From: Clonostachys chloroleuca
Lineage: Eukaryota; Ascomycota; Sordariomycetes; Hypocreales; Bionectriaceae
Length of the DNA stretch: 64,000 nt
Reading direction: 5' to 3'
Assembly (NCBI GenBank): GCA_037952775.1
Contig: JBANAY010000003.1
Coordinates: 13,330,001 to 13,394,000 of the forward strand
The notes under the pieces are model-generated. The model was not told the origin of the DNA and did no database searches. It saw nothing but the letters and a program-made list of their open reading frames with translations. The translations under genes and the position numbers were made by a program. Shown here piece after piece: positions 53,765 through 64,000 of this stretch. The stretch's first letter is position 1. Each line of letters starts with the position of its first letter.

Positions 53765-56427
53765 TCACTCTTGCTCAAGAGTGTGCGCCACAATAGACAA
53801 ACTTTGGCCAACTACGTACACAATCTCGAAAACCTGAAAACCTTTGAACGTTTCCGCCCAAAGCCGAGCAACAGACGCGGCCAACCTCCGTATACGACTC
53901 GCATGGTTTCCAGTACTATCCAACGAGTCTGCCAGCTCAGTTTCGCGGACCAGAGTAACAAGCATGTTGAGCAACTTCTGCTCATCCAGGCGCAAGGACT
54001 CCAAGCCAGAGGATTCAACACAGAGGGCAAGGGTGCGGAGCCAGTGGGTCAACAAAAAGGCACATTCAAGGTTGGAGAGAGCGTGTTGGAAACTCCAGTT
54101 CAAGGTGAGTGTCCGGGCAACAAAGGCGATACCAACTCGAACAGGCACACTGAGAGCGTGAATGCACTGCAGGATGGCCCTGTCAAGGTGCGGTGACCTA
54201 TTGCAAACACTGACCTTTCCGTCGGTGAATGCACGCGCGATAACCGCTGGGTCACGAGTAAATAGCTGGCGGTAAGGCCCGATATTCGCATTCAAGCGGA
54301 TGTAGACGAGGCGCAGAAGAGCGGTGGAGTTGAAACCTATCGGACCCTTTGGAGACGACGGATCCAGGGTCGATTCGTGTGTTGCTTCCCAGGATTCCTG
54401 CCAAGCTCGCAGTGCCGCCTCCATCTTCTTGACGAAATCCTCGCTGAGCGACCCCTTTGCTGAGGGGCCTAATGTGTTGTGAGCATAGAAGATCTGTAAG
54501 AATAGGCCATGAATGAGGGTGTAGTTGCCAAAAGCAGAGATGGACCCTTCGCGATGAATCGGAGTTCCGGAAAGCAGTTGTTCGAGTGTTTCTTGAAATG
54601 GACGAGGAGGCCATGGAGTATTGTTGTAGAAGCTGGACCACTCAATCGCCGTCTGGGATTTCCATTCAGCAGCGGATGCTGGGAGGTTGAGACGGACTTC
54701 CTGATTCAAGATCATGGGTGGTACGTTGAAGGCCGTACACTGGAGGTTGAACAGCACGTATGCTACGAATAGAGTGCGGCGTCGCTCTTCTGCTCGTGTC
54801 CAATCCTCCCAAGATATCTCCTTGGTTGTTGTGTCTTCCGGGGTGCTGATGCCAAACTCCCGTACTAATGTTGCCACTTGGCTGGCCATGGATAGCGCAT
54901 CTCGGACAAGTGCCTTTTCGCCCCATGAGGTTATAGCCATCAGAACCAGCAAGCCCTGTAAAAGGCGAAGGCCCTGCTGCCCGTGGGCCAATATTGGCGA
55001 TGGTGGGTCATGCCGATTTCGATCTGATTCGCCTGGGAGATACGTGAACCCCGTGTAACCAGGAGATGAACCCGTAAGGCGTGAAACTGTTTCCTCGCAA
55101 AGCTCGTCTAGGCGACAATTGATGAGCGCCCTAGCGACCCGGTAGAGCTCAACGCCTTTCGCGTGCTCAAAGCGATACAGAGCACCGACTGCAGCCAGAG
55201 ACAGTACTAGCTCTGGGCCAAGGGCGCCTGGTGTAAGGGTCGCAGTATGGAGAAACGGCAAATGGGCGTGGAAGCCACGGAAGTATCCTTCGAGATACCG
55301 AGAGAGTGTATGTCTTGATGGAAAGGCGAAGGGATGAGGAAGTACCCTAGCCCATGGCGCAATCCGCTGGGAGAGTTCCTGGTATTCGTCTGGTGATATT
55401 CTCCAAGGGCAGACAGCCGGGGCTTGCTCTGAGATGGAGAATGGCTGGTACCCATCGGTTGACCGGTTAGAAACCAGCCTTGACGAGCCATCTTGACCTG
55501 ATGGTTCAAGAGAGGGTAGTCTCGATACCATAGGATGGGTTTGTGTTGCATCGTTGGATAGATTCGGATCGAGAGGTGGATCAGCGTTCGGGTTTGCCGT
55601 ATACTCTTGAGACGTGCCAGCGATGGGTCGGTTTATAGGCGCCAAGCTCGAGTGCTGCTGCGATATATCCGCAAGGGATAGATCGACATCAAAGAAGTTC
55701 GTGGGAAGAGGTTGGTCGTCGGTGGGAAAGTCGCTCCATAAGAACTCGAACTCGTGCAAGCCCTCGGCTGGACCAATTAGGAAGTTCGGGGTTGCAGATA
55801 GGCCGAAGGGCTCAAGGCCAGACGTCGTTGTCGTCTTCGTGGTAGGTGTCTGAGAGCTTGTCCCTATACTACCCTCCATCTCGGGACCTTCGTAGATTAT
55901 ACCCGCTCCAATGTCGTTAGACATTTGATCTACCGCGCCAGGAGAAGACCGAGTGGGTTCGGGTGTTACACCACCGGAGGCCAAGTTCCGGACCGGGTTG
56001 GGCGGCTGGTAGGCCTTGTCGGGTGAGCCATGTTCTGAGGCTTGGTTCACGCCATCTTCTTTTCGCCGACGGGATTGTCGGTGATGGCGGGTGAGGAGAT
56101 CTCTGTCGGGGGTTGAGGTTGTTGGCATTGGTTCCACAGGACAACTCAAACGACACTTACCGGCGTGAAAATCTCTGCCCGCAACGACAAAGAAACGGCT
56201 TCTCTTCAGTATCTACAAGGAAGTCATGACTAGTCAATTGGATTGGTCGTGACGAGGTGGAATTGGTTTAGTTGCGTACGAATTCGCTCGTGGCGCTGCA
56301 GATGCTCCAAGCGCTTGAATTGCTTCTGACAGAACTTGCAGGGGGCCACATGCAGACGGGGACGGCCCCTTGGCATCGGCATCTGGTCGGGTTGAAAGTT
56401 GGAGGCACGAAAACAGCCCCCCACCAT
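53765..56427 (-). CDS. C2H2 zinc-finger/fungal-specific transcription factor, candidate cluster regulator
   Basis: Three minus-strand exons, 56427-56280, 56212-56161 and 56102-53765, give 845 residues. Splicing across the two short introns (67 and 58 nt) rebuilds two adjacent fingers. The first is C30-x2-C33...H46-x3-H50 (PCKFCQKQFKRLEHLQRHER). The second is a C-x-C finger at 58-74 whose last histidine is less clear. A basic/Ser-rich linker and a long acidic, Pro-rich region follow. Then comes the fungal_trans domain (YFRGFHAHLPFLHTATLTPG...LSLAAVGALYRFEHAKGVEL) and a helical C-terminus. Proteins of this type are nuclear regulators of catabolic clusters. ATG 56427 is the first Met in frame; a later Met (about residue 16) is an alternative start. 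It is divergent from the next dehydrogenase. Confidence 0.85.
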
Positions 56428-56875
56428 GGAGAGTGACAACGGGGAAGTGTGTCGACAGGAGATGGGATGCAGCAAAACTTGGAAGGGGGTTGGAGATGAA
56501 TTTGTCCTCTGGTTTATACTCCAAAGAGTTGGGGCTGATTAATCAGCTACTCGCGCCCAGAAGTGGGGAAATGGCTCGAGGTAAACTCTATTCATGTTCC
56601 CAGGGGCCAGAACGTCATGGACTCATGGTGATCACTCGCTCAAATATGAAGAAGGACCTTAATCAAGTTACTTCCTAGGCAGTGGAATACCATGTATCCC
56701 TAAAGTAAGCAGGCCGCAATCTGAACTAGCCTACTTCGGATCGGAGGTGAATTTCTTCTCCAACGCGCCTCGACTGCACTGCCACGATTGTACCAACTGG
56801 GATCGCTGGCTGCTTAAATGCTCTGAACCACACCCCGCCAATCAATCCGGATGAACAGACAAAAATAATCGCAAA
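56428..56875. promoter_or_regulatory. divergent promoter region, regulator/dehydrogenase
   Basis: About 450 bases separate the starts of the minus-strand regulator and the plus-strand dehydrogenase, so both promoters must lie here. No specific binding site can be assigned by eye. Confidence 0.5.
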
Positions 56876-58047
56876 ATGGCACAGGAAAAGTCAATGAGAG
56901 CCGTCGTATTCAAGGGCGTAGGGAACGTTCAGGTTGAGGACCGCAAGGTTCCGACCATCCGGGACCCTCGCGACGCCATCATCAAGGTGACCGTGGCTGC
57001 TCTATGCGGCAGCGATCTCCACTGGTACCGTGGCCACCAGGAGACCCCTACCGGATTTATTCCGGGCCATGAGTTTGCTGGCGTGATTCATGAGTTGGGA
57101 AGTCAAGTCACTGGGTTCAACATTGGAGACTCGGTTGTGGTGAGGACATTCGATGGCATCAACCCGACCAACCTCAAGTTACTGAATCAGAACAGGCCAC
57201 ATTTACGACACAATGCGGGGAATGTTTCTACTGCAAACGGAAGCAAACAAGCCGTTGTTCCCAAAGCTTCTTATTCGGTACGAACTAATTGAGGAAGCAT
57301 CTGAGTACCGTTCGCTAACAGTTTATAGGCAACGGCGCTGGCAACACGAGCATAGATGGCGGTCAAGCCGAGTATGTGCGTGTACCATTCGCGAGCTCAA
57401 CACTCATCGTGAGGCCCAAGGAGATCCCCGAATGCATGTTGGTTTTGATGGGTGACATCTTTCCCACAGGATACTTTGCTGCCTCGCGTTTCCTGAAGAA
57501 CGTCCCTCAAGACGAGGCCAAGTCTTCCACCACTGTTGTCGTCGGATGTGGCCCGGTTGGCATTTGCGCTATTGCAGCAGCGTCGAAGTGGTGTGATAAC
57601 ATCATTGCCATTGATATGGTTCCGGAACGACTGGAAGAGGCACGTCGTCTTGGCGCAAAGCCCATTCTACACTCGGATGATCCAGCCGCCAAGGTTCTCG
57701 CGAGTACTGAGGGGCGTGGTGCTGATTTTGTTCTCGAAGTTGTCGGCAATGCCGCTGCCATGGAGCTATGTATCCAGTTGGTCCGTCCATTCGGCAATAT
57801 TAGTAGCGTGGGCGTGCAAACAGAGGAGCTTGTGTTCAACGGCCCGACTCTATACGCGAAGAATGTTACCATCGCTTGGGGCCGGTGCCCTGTTCGAGGA
57901 ATCTTTGAGGAGGCCCTTGCTCGCTTGAGCGAGGTCCATGAAAAACTGGCGTTCTTGTGTCAGTGTCGGATGAATCTGGAGCAAGCCCCAGAGGCATACA
58001 AACTTTTCAATGATCGGAAGGTTCATAAGGTCTTGTTTAGCCCTTAG
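56876..58047 (+). CDS. sorbitol/butanediol-dehydrogenase-like MDR enzyme
   Basis: Three exons, 56876-57139, 57196-57277 and 57329-58047 (introns of 56 and 51 nt), give 354 residues. The middle exon supplies the structural zinc set CGECFYCKRKQTSRC (C-x2-C-x2-C-x7-C), which supports the splice model. Catalytic zinc residues lie in ALCGSDLHWYRGH and PGHEFAG. The Rossmann fold is GCGPVGICAIAAASKW with an acidic end to strand 2 (IAIDMVPERLEEA), implying NAD preference. It is intact. It is related to glutathione-independent formaldehyde/threonine/butanediol dehydrogenases; the substrate is unknown. Confidence 0.9.
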
Positions 58048-58221
58048 TGGAATGAAAAAATTGAACTGAATTGAGTCTACCCCGTATTGATGTGCCACTA
58101 CGAAGTTGAAATAGTCTGATAGGTGCAATCGGTCAACGGAATGCAAGTTTCTAAATAAGTTAGTCGCTACCAGAAGTCCTCGCAAGATCTCAGTCGATGT
58201 CTTCAGAGTAGAAATGGACTG

Positions 58222-59602
58222 TCACTCCGTCGCAGCATGTACAAATCCTTCCTCTTTGCTCCAAGTAATCCGCTTCCCTTCGCGCCATAGCCCAACGACC
58301 AAAGGTTTCTGACCTGGCTTCTTATCCTTGGGCAGTTGATTAAGGAACCCCCAGCGGCAGTACTCTTTATGTCCGCGATCTTTCCAGCAATTAATATCCT
58401 TGGTCGGGTCATCGTTGAAGAGTGGAAGCGTGTTGAAGAGGATTTCATCATGCGCCAAACAGATGAAGATGTCCGGGTGAGCATCCAAGGCCTGAATTTT
58501 ATCGATGCTCTGTTGTGCGATATCTCCGAAGCTGTAAGCACTTCCTACCTCGCGAGATACTTCGTAGAATGGCTTCGTACGTGCATCTGCGCCGGTCGCT
58601 CTTGGGTGCTGCTGCGTGAAGGCCGAGCAGGGGCAAGGACACGGGTAGTATGCGTCCAACGTCTGGGTCGGGATCTCACGCGGCAGCGGCAAGTACTCTG
58701 TTGGGCGAAACATGCCAGCGTAGTGACAGCAATCGCCTCCCATGAAGACAAATGTGTCTGGTGTAGTACGCGCCAAGCCGCAGATATGTCCGATGGCATG
58801 CTGCCGAAAAGGTCAGCAAGAAGTGCCCGATGAGCAAGCAGACAGCAGGACTAACACCAGGAACGTCGAGCAGGTAAAATGATCCATCGCCGAAATAGTC
58901 CACGGCCGGGAAGCCAGCGACGGTCAATGCGAACTCCGGCTCATGGATGACATGGCCTCTGCAGAAGTGGTCAATACTCGGTCGGTCATCGGAGGGCTAG
59001 GGATCTTACTCCAGGTCACTTGCAAGCACAAAACTGTTTGGGTTCTCTGGCCAACCGGGAACGAAGTTTCTGGTGAAGCCAGGTCCAACCACAATGTCCG
59101 TTGATGCAGGGAACTTGGATCCATCGCCGATGTGGTCCCAATGCCAATGGCTCCAGATGATGGCCTCTGTAGATCGTCAGAAACGGTGCTCTTCGTGCTC
59201 GGCTCTGGAGGGGCCGGGGGGAAAAGCAAAAAGAAGAATTTCCATACTCAGATCAGCGAGGTCAAATCCCCCCTGGGTGAGAATCTCGTCTACGCTGTAC
59301 TTAATATCTACAGCGGGGACATGGCCACCGATCATCCTCTGCGTCTGCGGAGAACCGTTCCAAAAATCAGTTCGAGAGCCGCAGTCAAAGAGAATATGCT
59401 CAGTGACAGATTTACCCTCGTGCTCTATCAAGAAACACATAGTTTTAAAGTTGAGTTTCTCGTGCCCTTTGATTTGAGGTTGGACGAATGCACGAGCATC
59501 GCAGGCCATGCGCGTCGTCGTGTCGATGGCCCTTACTCGTACTATTTTCTGGGAGTTTGGGAGCTCTAGGGCTGGGATCGGCTTTGCTTTGATGCTCTCC
59601 AT
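58222..59602 (-). CDS. second MBL-fold hydrolase (lactonase-like)
   Basis: Four minus-strand exons, 59602-59248, 59166-59010, 58958-58856 and 58800-58222 (introns of 81, 51 and 55 nt, the third with a GTTAGT donor), give 397 residues. Splicing creates SHWHWDHIGD, the HxHxDH zinc motif, directly at the first junction. Further blocks are GPGFTRNFVPGWPENP, LDVPGHAIGHICGLART, MGGDCCHYAG and the late ligand LAHDE. The length and CHYAG pattern match large fungal AHL-lactonase-like/MBL proteins. It converges on the dehydrogenase upstream, with only about 170 bp between stops. It is intact and clearly distinct from the first MBL gene in this block. Confidence 0.88.
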
Positions 59603-59647
59603 TGTCGACAACCTGGATGAAACCTCAGCTGTGTCGCCGTTGGGCAA

Positions 59648-60203
59648 CGTTGGGGAGTAAAAGCGCTTAAATATTTGTCATACAGAAAGCGTGTTAGCTG
59701 AGAAGAGCTTTAAAATGCGGGGTAAAAAGATTCATCCAAAAGCCTTAAGTTTCTGTAGTAGATGATACACAAGATGCTAAATTCTTTTGTTTGTTAATTT
59801 GAGATTTTCTATCTTCTCAAGTAATTAAATTTAACTATACATACAATATACCCTATATTAGAGATTTACTTAAATATAAGGTCTAGTATAATTTATTTCT
59901 ATATGATAATATTTATTCTACCCCAAATGTCATGACTTGCCTGGGGTCGCCTGGGGTCTGGAACGTAAGATTGCATAGAATAGAAAACCCCCCTTTGGAG
60001 TCTGGGGAACAGCCAGGGTTTCACAGCCCTGCGGGGTCCTGCGGGGTGAAAACAGGGCGAACGGACAAGATTCAGTGTCCAGTGAAAGAATGACGGCTCA
60101 CAGGATATAGTATGGATAACAGAAGTTTGAAAGGCAGCCTTGATCCCAACAAGAAGGATATTCATGTTCATTTTCAGGCTCTATTTACTGCAAAAATCGC
60201 CCT
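59648..60203. other. intergenic with dispersed repeat, copy 2
   Basis: AT-rich sequence (59740-59910) is followed at 59915-60000 by the repeat shared with 44642-44720. No gene is supported. Confidence 0.5.
59915..60000. repeat. dispersed repeat, copy 2
   Basis: TTCTACCCCAAATGTCATGA then CTTGCCTGGGGTCGCCTGGGG, the second copy of the repeat at 44642. The two copies bracket the permease-to-MBL part of the cluster in the same orientation. Confidence 0.7.
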
Positions 60204-61056
60204 CTACCTTGCAGTCTCAACATCCTTGGTTCTCTGTCTTTCTGCATACTCCGCTGTGCTTAGGGGCGTCATGAGTGCACCCGCTGTCCTAATGTAAAAC
60301 ACATCATCATTTGGTCGCACATAATACACGATCCAGTCTCCTTGAGGCTTTCCAATGATTTTAGATAGGCTCTCGATGTCAATGTCCGACCCCGTTGGGA
60401 CTACAGTCATCCCTTCTGTGAACACGGACAAGGCAGTGCCGAAAAGAACAAGAGCTTGTTGGGGCTTGGATGAATTCATAACGATTGTCTGATTGAAATA
60501 TAAGCTAACACAACATATCTTGGACTTGGATACTTACCAAGGTAGACCACTCATTAGGTAGTGGCTCCCTAGGTGGTATTGTTCGTAGCTCGTCTTTGCC
60601 AGATGCCATAAACTCATGCATCTCACCAAGATATTTCTCCCACGGAAGTTCAACTGCATGACTGATGTTCTTAAATATTGTTTGTGAATATTGGTGTAGT
60701 ATCTCCATCACGGCAACCACCGCGCTCAATGATGGAGGCGACGAGGTCGGAATGTCATTCTTCTGCAGTTTAACTCCATGCGGCTACAGATCGAGGACAA
60801 GTCAGTCAAATATCGCGATGCCTGTAATCGATAAACTTACCAAATTCTCGATTGATGCTTCTTTCTTGAACGCAGGCAGGTCAAAGACGAGAAGCCCGCG
60901 ATCGCCGCGTGCAATCGCTTTCCGGACGTCAGGGAGGCCAGTGAAGTCGCCCAGGGACTGATAGCTCAATGACAACATGATGGCGTTCTTTTTAGGCACA
61001 CGAAACATAGCGATCGCTCTTCTGGTGAGACACGAAGCAATTTTAACATCAGCCAA
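60204..61056 (-). CDS. conserved-looking protein of unknown function, 5' end unresolved
   Basis: Three minus-strand exons are supported by phase and consensus sites: from about 61056 to 60841, 60783-60538 and 60488-60204 (introns of 57 and 49 nt). The product (over 240 residues) includes MFRVPKKNAIMLSLSYQSLG, ARGDRGLLVFDLPAFKKEAS, ELPWEKYLGEMHEFMASGKD and a C-terminal DWIVYYVRPNDDVFYIRTAG. I do not recognise the family; no signal peptide or membrane helix stands out. No ATG precedes 61056 in frame. ATG 61008 is the first available Met, and an upstream exon around 61080-61130 (GATRFVSE) could join by a ~60 nt intron. It is divergent from the Old Yellow Enzyme gene, so probably co-regulated with it. 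Confidence 0.6.
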
Positions 61057-61316
61057 CTGGCACCAATTTCACCTCCGGAACTAAGCTAGAGTTGGTGTTG
61101 GAGACGTTATTCACCTCGCTGACAAACCTGGTCGCGCCAAACAGCGAGCAAGTTGGAGAAGCAATTCAAGAAATTTCTGCAGAGGCTATTAAGCTTCCAA
61201 GCCATCACGCGTTACTATTTGTAGTGCAGCGCAGGACAGCATAGAAGATATCAAGCTCCTCCACTCTGTCTTACACTATCTCTTGACGAACGAGCCGCGG
61301 GCGACACGCAGCAATC

Positions 61317-62474
61317 ATGGGTTCGGAGTTCCAAGATCTACTAAGACCCCTGAAAATGGGTGATCTTCAGCTCAAGAACCGTGTGGTCATGGCGTCCTTG
61401 ACACGGAATCGAGACAGCTTTCCCCGGGAGAATCTTCACGTACCGTACTACACCGAGCGCGCCGGGACCGGCTTAATTGTGAGCCCTACTATTATGCTGC
61501 ATTGAAAACAGACTCATCATTTCGACTAGATATCAGAAGCGGCTTTGATCTGCCCGCAAGGTGTTGAGTGGACTTTCATGCCTGGCATCTACTCCCAAGA
61601 ACACGTCGAGGGCTGGAAGAAAGTCACAGACGCCGTCCATGAAAAGGGCGGCATAATCTTCTGCCAACTTCACCACGTCGGACGAGTGGCTCACCCCGGA
61701 ACTCGGGTTCAGCGAGAGTCAGGCCAACCCGTGCCAGGCCCTTCGGCCGTCGCTGCCAGAGGAGGCAAGTTTCGTAATGTTCCTGGAGGCCCTGGATATG
61801 TCATTCCGACTGTTATCGAGGACCCAAAGAAAATCATTGAGTTGTACGGCAACGCAGCTCGACTCGCTAAGGAAGCTGGTTTTGACGGAGTGGAACTTCA
61901 CAATGCCAATGGATACCTTCCCATGCAGTTCCTGGAATCTCACAGCAACCGCCGGGAAGATGAGTGGGGAGGTCCTCTGGAGAACAGAATGCGTTTCTCA
62001 TTAACATGCTTGGGAAAGATGAACGAGCACTTTCCGTGGAGCCGGATTGGAGTGAAGATTGCACCATGCGGTGGTTACAACGACATGGGTGAACTGGATC
62101 CCAACGGCAACCCATCCCCCGAAGCCGCCCTCGCAACTTACGGTGGATTTTGTGCCGAACTCGACAAGCTTGGCCTGGCATATATTCAAGTTATGCGATG
62201 GTGGGCATCCTATGATTTGATGATTGACGGTAAACCTCGAGGGGTCCAATGGGATCCCATCGCCGCACTGAGACCAATTCTCAAGAATACCCTTCTCTTC
62301 GGTAACACTGGTTTCACCCCAGAGGAGGCCAACCAGTGGATTCTAAAAGGACACATAGATGCTGCAGTGATTGGGCGACCACTTATCTACAACCCCGACT
62401 ATGTCGAGAAAATACAGTCTGGACTTGTGGATAAGCTCTACCAAGAGCAGCCAGGCGATGAGCACTGGTGGTAG
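61317..62474 (+). CDS. Old Yellow Enzyme-family NADH:flavin oxidoreductase
   Basis: Two exons, 61317-61478 and 61530-62474, with a 51 nt intron, give 368 residues. The FMN-binding TIM barrel begins LLRPLKMGDLQLKNRVVMASLTR. The substrate-anion H-x-x-N pair is in GVELHNANGYLPMQFLESHSNRR. The EWGGPLENRMRF block and the phosphate-binding LLFGNTGFTPEEA and AAVIGRPLIYNPD segments are present. The family reduces activated C=C bonds of enones, or degrades nitro/cyclic compounds, with NAD(P)H. It is intact, and the last metabolic gene of the block before the transposon relic. Confidence 0.92.
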
Positions 62475-62660
62475 TAAGTCCCCCGATTTCTTATACTCTG
62501 TAGAGTAGGCAAAGCTAATAAGAAATACAGCAAATGGAGAAATAACGATAAGAAGGATGGCTATTTAAACTGGGCAGGGCGGGCTATTATTCCAGCTAAC
62601 TTAGCTACTGAGGATAGATTAAGTTTAATTCATGACTAGAAGAGACATTATTAGTAACTA

Positions 62661-62994
62661 CAGTAGGGCTCCAAAAGTCTGAGACACCCCTAGCGCATTT
62701 TCGCGTCAACATCATCGCGTCAACATCATCGCGTCAACCAACCTTAATAATTTTGTTTTAGCTACAACTTGTCACAATGGCATCGGAAAACGTGAATTTG
62801 GTATGATTCTATCAGCAAATCGCCAAAGAAACCAGGAATTACGTCCCGAACTTCATGTAGCTATTTGCGGAGCTTTTGACGCAGGTGAAAGTAAGCATTT
62901 AATTGCAAAGCGGTTTGGCGTTTCCCGTACCGCTGTCTATACCACACTTGACCGGTTCGCCCTAACCGGGAACTTTACGTCTTTACCTCGCTAA
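62661..62994 (+). mobile_element. 5' part of a Tc1/mariner element, truncated
   Basis: After TA at 62659-62660 a terminal repeat begins CAGTAGGGCTCCAAAAGTCT. It is followed by subterminal direct repeats CGCGTCAACATCAT (two copies plus a partial, 62703-62740). ATG 62777 starts a transposase whose N-terminus is frameshifted almost at once. The readable part (LRPELHVAICGAFDAGESKH, LIAKRFGVSRTAVYTTLDRF) is the helix-turn-helix. Stop codons end it at 62994, and no DDE domain or right terminal repeat is seen. Confidence 0.7.
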
Positions 62995-63645
62995 AGGCAG
63001 CCTTAGAGTCTTATAGCTAAGGATTCTCATGCCCTAGGTACTATTCGCTAGTGATTATAGTATAATTCCCTATCCCTTAGTCTATTAGAAACTTAGCTCT
63101 TAGTTTTAGATATTTATATATAATAACTTCTCTACTTTTCTATATTAATTACCTTAAGTTTTAGTAAGGTATAAAACTTAGCTTAATAGCTAATTAAATT
63201 AATAATAGCGAGATTATATATATAGATATATACTAAAAGTAGTTATTATTGATCCTTATAATAAGAGATTGCTATAAGCCTAGCTTAGTAGTTAGTAGCT
63301 ATAATAATTAATTTATAGGAACTTAACTTATTTATCTTTTATTAAGAAGAGTAATTACTATAAGCTTAGCTTAATAGTTAGTATATATAATAGTTAATTT
63401 ATATAGACTTAATTTAGCTATCTTCTCTAAAGTAAGTAATTACTATAGACTTAACTCAATTATCTCTTATTAAGATAAAAGATCGCTATTAACTTAACCT
63501 CTCTATCTTTTATTATAATAAGTAATAGCTATAAACTTAATCTAGTTATTACCCCTTATAATAGCTAATTTATAGAAGCTTAACCTCTCTATCTTTTATT
63601 AAGATAAGAGATTACTATAAGCTTAACTTAATAATTAGTAATCGC
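62995..63645. repeat. AT-rich degenerate tandem repeat field
   Basis: Imperfect units recur about five to six times: a block like TTACTATAAGCTTAGCTTAA, a TAGTTAGTA segment, an AATTTATAGAACTTAA segment and a CTATCTTTTATTAAGATAA block. The composition is nearly all A/T, with no coding potential. It resembles RIP-degraded or satellite-like DNA. Confidence 0.65.
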
Positions 63646-64000
63646 GGATGCGCTGCTTCCCCCTCCGGTTTGGCGGCTCCCCCAAACAGGCAAGGTGCGC
63701 CCGCTGCTACACCACCATGGGTATGATCACGTGATTTCCTTTATATAAGACGCCGACCACTCTCGCCAGGTTGATGATGTACCTTTGACTTTTTAATTCT
63801 CTCACACACTCGCCTTTTTTTTCTCATCTTACTCTTCGCCTGCGCAATATTACTGCGTCCCACTTGGTTCCGCCCTGTTGTGTAATTCTGGCTCCACGTT
63901 AGGATGAAGTTCCACTCCCGCTGGCTAGACTAGCAGCGAGCGGGCTGCTCTCCTGAATGCCTCTTCATTTTGAGCCATTTCATTAGCTCGAGTTCGTGCT
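63646..64000 (+). promoter_or_regulatory. GC-richer promoter-like segment at the window edge
   Basis: Composition switches abruptly at about 63648 from AT-rich repeat to balanced sequence. A TATATAA box (63742-63748) is followed by C/T-rich tracts (CTCTCACACACTCGCC), which resembles a promoter and 5' UTR reading rightward. No coding start is supported inside the window, and it could equally be the 5' end of a retroelement. Confidence 0.35.

Noticed and set aside
42364..62474. Secondary metabolite biosynthesis cluster
   Set aside because: No polyketide synthase, NRPS, terpene cyclase or prenyltransferase is present in the block; the content is catabolic in style.
1..64000. CRISPR arrays, bacterial operons or rRNA genes
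   Set aside because: The gene structure is eukaryotic with spliceosomal introns. No regularly spaced repeats or rRNA-like blocks were seen. tRNA genes were not exhaustively folded by eye, so none is claimed.

Overview
The window reads as a filamentous ascomycete chromosome, most likely a Fusarium-like Sordariomycete. The evidence is short introns of about 48-90 nt with GTRNGY donors and CTAAC-like branch sites, fungal-only families (DUF3176 membrane protein, fungal_trans and Zn2Cys6 regulators, Old Yellow Enzyme), a pogo/Tigger element of the type common in Fusarium, and a plant-cell-wall pectate lyase relic. The genus is inferred; no search was run.

Layout. 1-25 kb is a gene-poor, repeat-rich accessory stretch. 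It holds a tandem-repeat secreted peptide precursor (0.7-1.1 kb), a small secreted protein gene whose 3' end is cut by a 1.83 kb pogo element (2.7-4.9 kb), a pair of about 600 bp inverted repeats (1.8 and 6.2-6.7 kb), a kinase fragment, an intact four-exon DUF3176 gene (7.1-9.4 kb), a Cys-rich secreted protein gene lacking an ATG (12 kb), a Myb/C2H2 DNA-binding protein (14.5-15.6 kb), a solo LTR with a 5 bp target duplication (18.2-18.9 kb), a decayed Zn2Cys6 regulator and an intradiol ring-cleavage dioxygenase with a damaged 5' end (22.4-23.4 kb).

25-33 kb carries three intact metabolic genes: a zinc alcohol dehydrogenase, a secreted serine beta-lactamase-like hydrolase and an APC permease. 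33-42 kb is a graveyard of paralogues: a decayed amino acid permease, a decayed hydroxyisobutyrate-type dehydrogenase, half a beta-lactamase-like gene, half a kinase, an MFS tail and a pectate lyase with two stops, surrounding one intact small NTF2-like gene. Several of these are broken copies of genes that are intact elsewhere in the window.

42-62.5 kb is a dense, mostly intact block: amino acid permease (-), beta-hydroxyacid dehydrogenase (+), MBL-fold hydrolase (-, one homopolymer frameshift), carboxymuconolactone-decarboxylase-like protein (+), MFS sugar/organic acid transporter (+), alcohol dehydrogenase (+), C2H2/fungal_trans regulator (-), sorbitol/butanediol-type dehydrogenase (+), second MBL-fold hydrolase (-), unknown protein (-) and Old Yellow Enzyme (+). 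Uptake, two lactone/lactam-type hydrolases, a CMD-fold enzyme, three NAD(P)-dependent dehydrogenases, an ene-reductase and a local regulator suggest a catabolic or detoxification cluster for a small, possibly ring-containing xenobiotic. The composition is seen; the function is inferred. The window ends in a truncated Tc1/mariner relic, an AT-rich degenerate repeat field and a GC-richer promoter-like segment.
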